Source: Streptomyces werraensis (GTDB taxonomy: Bacteria > Actinomycetota > Actinomycetes > Streptomycetales > Streptomycetaceae). From it: a DNA stretch of 64,000 nucleotides. Positions 10,852 through 17,619 of the stretch are shown here, piece by piece. The stretch's first letter is position 1. Each line of letters starts with the position of its first letter. The notes under the pieces were generated by a model, which was given only the letters and a program-made list of their open reading frames with translations, was not told the origin of the DNA and made no database searches. Both the position numbers and the translations under genes were made by a program. The stretch is from positions 1,028,324 to 1,092,323 of the forward strand of contig BNBX01000001.1 of the NCBI GenBank assembly GCA_014656175.1, in the 5' to 3' direction.

Positions 10852-11493
10852 TCAGCGCAGGGCCTCGGCGACCTCCCGGGCTGCCTCCACCACGCGTGTG
10901 CCGACCCGTTCCGGCACGACGTCCGCCAGCATGACGACGCCCACGCTGCCCTCGACCCCCGTGACGCCGACGAGCGGCGCTGCCGCCCCGCAGGCGCCGG
11001 TCTCCAGCTCGCCGTGGGTGAGGGTGTAGCCGGGGTCGCCGGGGGTCTTCTGCCGGGCGGCGAGTATCGCCCTGCCCGCGGCCCCGCGGTCCAGCGGGTG
11101 CCGGAACCCTGCCCGGTAGGCCACGTGGTAGTCGGTCCATGACGGCTCCACCACCGCCACGGCGAGGGCTTCCGCCCCGTCGACCAGGGTCAGGTGGGCG
11201 GTGGCGCCGATGTCCTCCGCGAGGGACCGCAGCGCCGGCATCGCCGCCTCGCGTACCAGCGGGTGTACCTGTCGTCCCAGCCGCAGCACGCCGAGACCGA
11301 CGCGGGCCCGGCCGCCCAGGTCGCGGCGGACCAGCGCGTGCTGCTCGAGCGTGGCGAGCAACCGGTACACCACGGTCCGGTTGACGCCCAGTTTGTGGGA
11401 AAGCTCGGTGACGGTCAGCCCGTGGTCCGTGTCGGCGAGCAGTTTCAGGACCCGTAGGCCCCTGTCGAGCGTCTGAGAGGTCTCCGCGGTCAC
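10852..11493 (-). CDS. hpdR: IclR family regulator, possible HpdR
   Basis: A 213-residue IclR protein: winged helix-turn-helix at about residues 5-60 (LTVTELSHKLGVNRTVVYRLL) and a GAF-like effector domain after it. It is shorter than the usual ~250 residues, mainly at the C-terminus. The GTG at 11493 is preferred because AAGGAG lies eight bases upstream; the GTG at 11502 overlaps that site. In S. coelicolor, as I recall, an IclR-type gene (SCO2935) seven genes from hpdA is HpdR, repressor of hppD and hpdA. The order here fits. The family is certain; the symbol is an inference from synteny. Confidence 0.75.
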   Translation of the reverse strand: MTAETSQTLDRGLRVLKLLADTDHGLTVTELSHKLGVNRTVVYRLLATLEQHALVRRDLGGRARVGLGVLRLGRQVHPLVREAAMPALRSLAEDIGATAHLTLVDGAEALAVAVVEPSWTDYHVAYRAGFRHPLDRGAAGRAILAARQKTPGDPGYTLTHGELETGACGAAAPLVGVTGVEGSVGVVMLADVVPERVGTRVVEAAREVAEALR

Positions 11494-11816
11494 GACGCCC
11501 ACTCCTTCAGTGGTGAGGTCGACGGCCCTCCCGCTGCATGTGCGTCACCGGTCCCGGCGGTCACGCGCTTCAGAGGGCCGCCGATCGGCCGGCGGCCCGG
11601 ACCAGTCCCGGGCACAGTCGCTTCACGGCTGCGCTCCGCGGCGGCGCTGCCACGGGGCGTGTGCGTAGCGGGACAGTAGCGACCCGGTCCCGCTGAGCGG
11701 AAGGCTCCGTCCAGAATCCGGTCACCAGTTGAACAAACTGGTCACTTTTGTCCCGGTACGCACGCAGGGTGACCGCTCCCACACGCATCACCGTCCACAG
11801 ATGACGCACAGGCGTC
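11494..11816. promoter_or_regulatory. Upstream region of the IclR gene with an inverted repeat
   Basis: No gene is supported here; a 79-codon frame on the minus strand lacks the G/C third-position bias of its neighbours. The region holds an inverted repeat at 11721-11745 (arms 11721-11730 and 11736-11745, 9 of 10 bases paired, spacer GAACA). It could be an operator for the IclR gene to its left or a terminator for the helicase gene ending at 11817. Confidence 0.5.
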
Positions 11817-13610
11817 TCACCGCATGCGGGTGGCCCACTCCTGCACCTTGGCGATCCGCTGGCGCAGCTGGCCCGCGGTGGCCTCGGCGGACGGCGGGCC
11901 GCCGCACACCCGGCGCAGCTCGGTGTGGATCACGCCGTGCGGCTTGCCGCTCTGGTGGACGTAGGCGCCGACGAGCGAGTTGAGCTTCTTGCGCAGCTCC
12001 ATCATCTCCTTGTGGGAGACCACGGGCCGCCGCTCGGCGGGCAGTTCGAGCAGGTCGGCCTCCTCGGCCGGCTTCTTCCTGCTGTGCGCGATCTGCCGGG
12101 CCTGCCGCTTCTGGAGCAGCAGTTGCACCTGGTCGGGCTCCAGCAGGCCGGGGATGCCGAGGTAGTCCTGCTCCTCCTCGCTGCCGGGATGCGCCTGCAT
12201 GCCGAACTCGGCGCCGTTGTACATGACGCGGTCGAAGACGGCGTCGGACTCCAGCGCCTCGAAGGGCAGCATGTCCTGCTCGCCGGTGTCCTCGTCCTGC
12301 TGCTTGTTCGCCTCGTCCATCTCCTTCTCGGACTCGGCGTAGGGGTCCTCCTCGCCCTCCTTCTTGGGCTTGTCGAGGACGTGGTCGCGCTCGCGCTCCA
12401 TCTCGTTCGCGAAACCGAGCAGGTCCGGCACGGTCGGCAGGAACACGGACGCGGTCTCGCCGCGCCGCCGGGAGCGCACGAAACGGCCGACGGCCTGGGC
12501 GAAGAAGAGGGGCGTGGAGATGGTGGTGGCGTACACGCCGACCGCGAGGCGCGGGACGTCGACACCCTCGGACACCATGCGGACGGCCACCATCCAGCGG
12601 TCGTCGCTCGCACTGAACTCGTCGATCCGCTTGGACGCGCCCGCGTCGTCGGAGAGCACGAGGGTGGCCTTGTGGCCGGTGATGTCCCGGATCAGCTTGG
12701 CGTAGGCGCGGGCGGACTCCTGGTCGGAGGCGATGACCAGGGCGCCGGCGTCCGGGATGGCCTTCCTGACCTCGGTGAGCCGCTGGTCGGCGGCGCGCAG
12801 CACGGACGGCATCCACTCGCCGCGCGGGTCGAGGGCGGTGCGCCAGGCCTGGCTGATCGCGTCCTTGGTCATGGGCTCGCCGAGCCGGGCGGCGATCTCG
12901 TCGCCGGCCTTGGTGCGCCAGCGCATGTTGCCGCTGTACGACATGAAGATCACCGGCCGGACGACGCCGTCGGCGAGGGCGGAGCCGTACCCGTAGGTGT
13001 AGTCGGCGGACGACCGGCGGATCCCGTCGTCGCCCTCCTCGTACGTCACGAACGGGATCGGATTGGTGTCCGAGCGGAACGGCGTACCGGTCAGCGCGAG
13101 GCGGCGGGTGGCCGGCTCGAACGCCTCCAGGCACGCCTCGCCCCACGACTTGGAGTCGCCGGCGTGGTGGATCTCGTCCAGGATCACGAGCGTCTTGCGC
13201 TGCTCGACACGGTTGCGGTGCAGCATGGGGCGCACACCGACGCCAGCGTACGTGACGGCGACGCCGTCGTACTCCCTGCCGAGCGGTCCCGCGCTGTACT
13301 CCGGGTCGAGCTTGATGCCTATCCGGGCGGCCGCCTCCGCCCACTGCTTCTTCAGATGCTCGGTGGGCGCGACGACGGTCACCTGCTGCACGACGTGGTG
13401 GTGCAGCAGCCAGGACGCCAGCGTCAGCGCGAACGTGGTCTTTCCGGCGCCGGGCGTGGCGACCGCGAGGAAGTCACGTGGCTGGGCCTGGATGTACTTG
13501 TCCATCGCCGCCTGCTGCCAGGCGCGCAGCTTGCCGGCGGTGCCCCAGGGGGCACGGCCGGGGAAGGCCGGGGACAGGTGGTGCGAGGCGGTGCCGGCGG
13601 TGGTAGTCAC
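11817..13610 (-). CDS. Superfamily 2 DEAD/DEAH-type helicase
   Basis: A 597-residue SF2 helicase. Residues about 51-59 are Walker A (ATPGAGKTT) and motif II is DEIH (VILDEIHHAGD), followed by motif III-like ALTGTPFRSD. The second RecA domain ends with QAVGRFVRSRR (motif VI). This arrangement resembles the restriction-enzyme/UvrB type (ResIII plus helicase C) rather than RNA helicases. A charged Lys/Glu stretch (about residues 400-440) and a ~130-residue C-terminal tail follow. Common in Streptomyces as an orphan gene; no methylase or nuclease partner is adjacent. GTG start with GGAG four bases upstream. Confidence 0.88.
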   Translation of the reverse strand: MTTTAGTASHHLSPAFPGRAPWGTAGKLRAWQQAAMDKYIQAQPRDFLAVATPGAGKTTFALTLASWLLHHHVVQQVTVVAPTEHLKKQWAEAAARIGIKLDPEYSAGPLGREYDGVAVTYAGVGVRPMLHRNRVEQRKTLVILDEIHHAGDSKSWGEACLEAFEPATRRLALTGTPFRSDTNPIPFVTYEEGDDGIRRSSADYTYGYGSALADGVVRPVIFMSYSGNMRWRTKAGDEIAARLGEPMTKDAISQAWRTALDPRGEWMPSVLRAADQRLTEVRKAIPDAGALVIASDQESARAYAKLIRDITGHKATLVLSDDAGASKRIDEFSASDDRWMVAVRMVSEGVDVPRLAVGVYATTISTPLFFAQAVGRFVRSRRRGETASVFLPTVPDLLGFANEMERERDHVLDKPKKEGEEDPYAESEKEMDEANKQQDEDTGEQDMLPFEALESDAVFDRVMYNGAEFGMQAHPGSEEEQDYLGIPGLLEPDQVQLLLQKRQARQIAHSRKKPAEEADLLELPAERRPVVSHKEMMELRKKLNSLVGAYVHQSGKPHGVIHTELRRVCGGPPSAEATAGQLRQRIAKVQEWATRMR

Positions 13611-13728
13611 GATCTCCGGGAGGGTGGGTCGGGCGGCTCTGGTGCGTGGGACGACCGGGCCACCCTACCGATGCGGCGGTGACGCACATGCCGCTACACG
13701 GCCGTCCCGCCCGAGGGTGGGACCCACG

Positions 13729-14103
13729 TCACAACTGCCTCAGCCTCCGTGCGATCTCTCTCACATCACTCTCCGCCCCGGACGCCACATCGACGACCAG
13801 CGTGTACGCCGTGTCCTGGTCCACGCCCGCGAGGTCGGCCCCGTTCACCGCGAGGAACGTGGCGGTGGCCAGCCAGGCGGTGCGTTTGTTGCCGTCGACG
13901 AACGGGTGGTTCGCCGCGACGGCGTGGAGGAGCGCCGCGGCCTGCTCGTACGGATCCTCGTACGCCGCGGTGCCGAACATCCGGGCGCGTGGGCGGTGCA
14001 CGGCCGAGGCCAACAGCCCAGGCGCCCGGGTCTCGGGCGGCTGCCCGCCGAAGGCGACCTCGGCGATGGCCGTGACCTCGTCGACGGTGAGGTGCCGGGT
14101 CAT
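13729..14103 (-). CDS. Doc-type Fic-fold toxin
   Basis: A 124-residue protein of the Fic/Doc family. The catalytic motif is HPFVDGNKRTA from His66. The lysine in place of the second Gly of classic Fic (GNGR) is the Doc form, which phosphorylates elongation factor Tu rather than AMPylating it. Length matches phage P1 Doc (~126). It follows its antitoxin gene with a 4-base ATGA overlap, the usual order for this module. The start at 14103 removes a long Arg-rich upstream extension. Confidence 0.88.
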   Translation of the reverse strand: MTRHLTVDEVTAIAEVAFGGQPPETRAPGLLASAVHRPRARMFGTAAYEDPYEQAAALLHAVAANHPFVDGNKRTAWLATATFLAVNGADLAGVDQDTAYTLVVDVASGAESDVREIARRLRQL

Positions 14104-14300
14104 TCGCCGAGCCTCCTCAGCAACTCGGCGTGCTCCCGCGCGATGCGCTCGGCGACGGCACACACCAGCGTGCCCTCCTCGTGCAGGTGGCGGCGCAGCG
14201 CTTCCCGCGCGACCTCCTCCGGGGCGCGGTCCTGCGCGTCCGCGAGGTCGTGGAGAGCCTGGTGCACGTCGGGGTCGAGGCGGAGAACCAGTTCGGACAT
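14100..14300 (-). CDS. Ribbon-helix-helix-type antitoxin
   Basis: A 66-residue protein. The N-terminal strand (SELVLRLDPDVHQALHDLA) followed by two helices has the shape of a ribbon-helix-helix DNA-binding domain. The C-terminal ~25 residues form a charged helix likely to wrap the toxin. Its stop overlaps the doc start (ATGA), so both are made from one transcript, with the antitoxin probably repressing it. Named by position and fold rather than by a specific family match. Confidence 0.78.
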   Translation of the reverse strand: MSELVLRLDPDVHQALHDLADAQDRAPEEVAREALRRHLHEEGTLVCAVAERIAREHAELLRRLGE

Positions 14301-14309
14301 GCCGGGAGA

Positions 14310-15803
14310 CTACTGCCGGCGATCACCCGGCGACGACCGGTTTACGGGTCGGCGCTCCCGCACCCGCGTAGCCACCCAGACCCCCGCCAGGGCCACCGCC
14401 GCCATCGGCAGGAAGACCACGGCGAAGGCGGCCGGGTGGGAGCCGGTGGCCTCCGTGGCCGCGTGGCTGACGGTGCCTCCGCCGAGGGCGGCGAAGGCGG
14501 CGCCGCCGATCGCCAGGAGGAGGACGTTGGAAAGACCGTCGGAGATCTGGAGGGCGGCGGAGTTGGTGCCGGCCTCCTCGGGGGCGGAGAGCTGGAGCAG
14601 CAGCACGCTGGTGGAGGAGATCACCAGGCCCATGCCGAAACAGCCGAACGCCCACGCCACCGCCGGCGTCCAGGCGGGCACGGAGTGGATCAGCACGCTC
14701 GGCGCGGCCGCGATGGCGGACGCGACCAGCAGCATCCCCACGGTCATCAGCCGCTCCCGGTGCTTCTCCAGGCGGGGCCGGGACTGCACCCAGGAGCCCA
14801 GCGCCCAGGTGCCGCCGCCCGCCGCGAGGGAGAATCCGGCCAGCGTCGGGCTGAGTCCCCGCTGGGTGACCAGCATCAGCGGGACGAAGGACTCCGCCGC
14901 GATGAAGGAACCGGCGGCGACACCGCGCAGCAGCACCACCGACGGCAGGCCGCGGGCCGCCCGCCAGGTGCCGCGCGGGAGCAGGCCGAGGACGGCCGGG
15001 ACCAGCAGGGCCACGCCCAGCGCACCCGGCAGCAGGGACAGCCACCGCAGGTCCTGGGCGGCGTACTGGAGCAGCCCCGCGCCGAAGGAGATGGCGAGCG
15101 CCAGCCGGATGCGGCGGCGGTCGAAGGAGGCCGGGGTCTCGGCGGCGTCCCCGACCGGGCCGGAGGCGAGCCGCCGGATCTGGGGCAGTGCCAGCGCCAG
15201 CGGCAGCACCACGATCACCGGGATACCGAGGAACACCCAGCGCCAGCCGAGATGCTCGGTCACCGCGCCCGAGGCGAGCGGACCGACGATCGACGGGACG
15301 ACCCACGCGGCCGCGAACGCCGCCATGATGGCCGGGCGCAGCCGCTCGGGATAGGCGCGGCCGACGACGACGTACAGGGCGACGATCACCAGGCCGCCGC
15401 CGAGGCCCTGGACCGCGCGGCCCAGGATGAACAGCCACATCGCGCCCGCGGTGCCGCCGATCAGCAGCCCGGCCGCGAAGGAGGCGATGCCCCAGGTGAG
15501 CGGGGCGAGCGGCCCGCGCCGGTCGGACCACTGGCCGGACAGCACCATGCCGAAGAGGCTGGTGGTGAAGTATCCGGAGAACGCGAACGCGTACAGCGGG
15601 ACGCCGTTCAGCTCGCGGGCCGCGACGGGCATCGCCGTGCCCACCGCGGTCGCCTCGAAGGCGATCAGCAGCACGACGGAGACGACCCCGATGCTCAGTG
15701 CGCGGTACCGGCGGCTGAGGACGGTGTCGTCGGGGACGACGGCCGGGGCGGGGGCGCCGGCGGGCTCGGCGACACCCGTGTCGCGGGGGTTCGGGGCGGT
15801 CAT
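14310..15803 (-). CDS. Major facilitator superfamily transporter
   Basis: A 497-residue MFS protein with 13-14 hydrophobic segments. The motif-A equivalent between segments 2 and 3 reads GQWSDRRGPLAPL, and a motif-C-like stretch lies in the fifth segment. Length and segment count fit the DHA2/EmrB-QacA-like drug exporters, but no substrate can be assigned. The ATG at 15803 starts a short Pro/Ala-rich tail before the first membrane segment. It ends nine bases from the antitoxin start on the same strand, so some readthrough into the toxin-antitoxin pair is possible. Confidence 0.87.
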   Translation of the reverse strand: MTAPNPRDTGVAEPAGAPAPAVVPDDTVLSRRYRALSIGVVSVVLLIAFEATAVGTAMPVAARELNGVPLYAFAFSGYFTTSLFGMVLSGQWSDRRGPLAPLTWGIASFAAGLLIGGTAGAMWLFILGRAVQGLGGGLVIVALYVVVGRAYPERLRPAIMAAFAAAWVVPSIVGPLASGAVTEHLGWRWVFLGIPVIVVLPLALALPQIRRLASGPVGDAAETPASFDRRRIRLALAISFGAGLLQYAAQDLRWLSLLPGALGVALLVPAVLGLLPRGTWRAARGLPSVVLLRGVAAGSFIAAESFVPLMLVTQRGLSPTLAGFSLAAGGGTWALGSWVQSRPRLEKHRERLMTVGMLLVASAIAAAPSVLIHSVPAWTPAVAWAFGCFGMGLVISSTSVLLLQLSAPEEAGTNSAALQISDGLSNVLLLAIGGAAFAALGGGTVSHAATEATGSHPAAFAVVFLPMAAVALAGVWVATRVRERRPVNRSSPGDRRQ

Positions 15804-16026
15804 GCCCGCCAGGGTAAGGTCCACGGCCCTGGTTGACCCCTGTCGGGGGTCGGGTCCGGCACCGGGACCTTGGTCGTAGGACCGGCGCCTCCCCTTTGTG
15901 AACGGGGCATGGCAGTCACGTTGCACGCCACGGAGTTCCCTTGAGCCCCGCGAACCCACTCCGTACGGTCGACGTACCGGTTCGGGACGGCGAGGCGCCG
16001 CACGGCACCTTCTCCCCCACCGACAC

Positions 16027-16097
16027 GGCCGTGTGCCCGAGTGGTTCAGGGACTCGCCTGCAAAGCGAGTTACGCGGGTTCGATCCCCGCCACGGCC
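16027..16097 (+). tRNA. tRNA-Cys (anticodon GCA)
   Basis: A full cloverleaf of 71 bases. The acceptor stem is GGCCGTG (16027-16033) paired with CACGGCC (16091-16097). The D arm has a CCC/GGG stem. The anticodon stem CTCGC/GCGAG encloses loop CTGCAAA with anticodon GCA. The T stem GCGGG/CCCGC encloses TTCGATC. CCA is not encoded, which is common in Streptomyces. A strong hairpin follows five bases downstream. Confidence 0.95.
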
Positions 16098-16101
16098 TCG
16101 A

Positions 16102-16136
16102 CGAAGGGCGGGGCGCTTCAGGCGCCCCGCCCTTCG
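16102..16136 (+). terminator. Hairpin terminator after tRNA-Cys
   Basis: A 15-bp perfect stem (16102-16116 with 16122-16136) around a 5-base loop, entirely G/C-rich, with no U-tract. It is placed to end the tRNA transcript and may also stop transcription from the convergent gene at 16218. Confidence 0.85.
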
Positions 16137-16217
16137 ACGCGCGCGGCGGTACGACTCACCCGCCGCGCTCCGGTGACACCGTGTCGAGGTGGCCCGCCCT
16201 CGTCGGGGCGACCCGCC

Positions 16218-17393
16218 TCAGAGCACCCCGCCCGCCTCGTCCTGGAAAAGGTGGGTCCAGTAGTGCCAGTCCGTGTCCTCCGTCGTGCCCGTGGGGTCGA
16301 CCGAGGCGAGGACCTGGATCATCGTCAGGGCGAGCTGGTCGTAGGCGTCGCTCGTGAGGGCGTGGCCGGAGGCCTCGTCGAGGGAGCGCTCCCGGTGCAG
16401 GAGCCAGAGGGTGAACGCGAGCGTGGAGATGTCCGTGTTCAGCGGGCGCAGCGCCCCGTCCGACTCGCTCCAGCTCAGCACCGCTCCCGTCGCCCCGTCG
16501 ACGACCAGGCTGTGGTCGTCGACCAGGTGCCCCACGCGTACCAGCCGGTCGGCGTGGGCCGGGACGAGACCCGGCGGGAAGCCGCTCCCGCAGTCGTCGG
16601 CCGCGTACTCCGTGAGCGTGCGCAGCGGCTGGTCGGTGTCCAGGGAGAACAGGAAGCCGTCCTCGGGCAGGCCCGTCTCGCGCAGGAAGCGGCGGGTCGG
16701 CTCGTGCGTGAGCGTCGCCGGGAAGTCGACGTCCTCGAAGCGGACCACGCCGCCCCGGCCGAACTCGTCGTCCAGCAGGCGCAGGGGGAGGTCCAGGGCG
16801 AGACCGGAGGCCGTGCCGGGGCCCGCGACCAGGGCCAGGGGGCGGATCAGCGCCGCCATCCGCCAGAACGGCGCGGGCTCGCCGTCCGCGCCCTCCTCGA
16901 ACACCGCGAGCAGCTGCCGCGAGGCCTCCGCGACCGCCTTGGTGCCGTACCGGCCGGCGTAGGCGGCGAACTGGCCGCGCAGCCCGGCCAGTTCGTCCGT
17001 GGCCGCGGCGAAGCGGACGAACGTCGGCAGGGACGGGGCGAGCGGACGGCAGTCCATGAGGTCGGGCCGGTCCTGGACGTACGCGCTGGAGACCTCGCCG
17101 GTCGCGCCGTCGAGCAGCACGGACTCCGGCTCCAGGCCCGCCGGGGCGGCGAACGCGCCGATGACGAGCCGGTCGCGCAGCGCGGGCGACAGCCGGCCGG
17201 CGGCGCCCGTCACCTCGGCGACCGTGGGCAGGCCGCCGGGGCGGGACGGCTCGACGAAGCGGAACAGGCCGTTGTCGCACGGCAGTCCGGGTCCGGTCAG
17301 CCAGCTCCGCGTCGACGCGTGCGTGACCTGGGGACCGAGGTCGTCCTCGGTGAGTGTGATCGCCCTCGCGACAACGGTGTCGGTCGTGCTCAT
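16218..17393 (-). CDS. SUKH-like (SUKH-4 type) protein with an internal duplication
   Basis: A 391-residue soluble protein made of two related halves. Residues ~24-46 (THASTRSWLTGPGLP...LFRF) match residues ~229-251 (THEPTRRFLRETGLP...LFSL). Further on, a DGATGEV block in the first half matches DGATGAV in the second. The second half resembles the SUKH-4 immunity-protein family of Streptomyces. Such proteins often neutralise polymorphic toxins, but no toxin gene is adjacent, so this may be an orphan immunity gene. ATG 17393 chosen over an upstream Arg/Gly-rich extension. Family call by motif memory, moderate confidence. Confidence 0.6.
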   Translation of the reverse strand: MSTTDTVVARAITLTEDDLGPQVTHASTRSWLTGPGLPCDNGLFRFVEPSRPGGLPTVAEVTGAAGRLSPALRDRLVIGAFAAPAGLEPESVLLDGATGEVSSAYVQDRPDLMDCRPLAPSLPTFVRFAAATDELAGLRGQFAAYAGRYGTKAVAEASRQLLAVFEEGADGEPAPFWRMAALIRPLALVAGPGTASGLALDLPLRLLDDEFGRGGVVRFEDVDFPATLTHEPTRRFLRETGLPEDGFLFSLDTDQPLRTLTEYAADDCGSGFPPGLVPAHADRLVRVGHLVDDHSLVVDGATGAVLSWSESDGALRPLNTDISTLAFTLWLLHRERSLDEASGHALTSDAYDQLALTMIQVLASVDPTGTTEDTDWHYWTHLFQDEAGGVL

Positions 17394-17619
17394 GATTCCC
17401 CCGCGATACGTGTGCTCGGTCCCGGGCCCGCGAACGTCCCGCCCCGGGCAGGACGGCCCGCGCCCTGCCGGGCCCACGGCCGTCCCCCACTGCTCCGAAC
17501 AGTACGCGGCGCCACTGACAACGCATCGGAGACGGGGAGCACGGCCGGCGTCCTGTATCCCAAGACGCCCGGGAGGCCCCGAGCGTTGCCCCGGCGGGGC
17601 GATCGGCCCGGGGAATCGC

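Noticed and set aside
11570..11809. 79-codon frame on the minus strand beside the helicase gene
   Set aside because: Third-position GC is only around 60-65%, well below the neighbours; no ribosome binding site or recognisable motif.
16027..16217. tRNA-Cys as an integration site for a mobile element
   Set aside because: No integrase gene, no repeat of the tRNA 3' end elsewhere in the window, and no phage or plasmid genes nearby.
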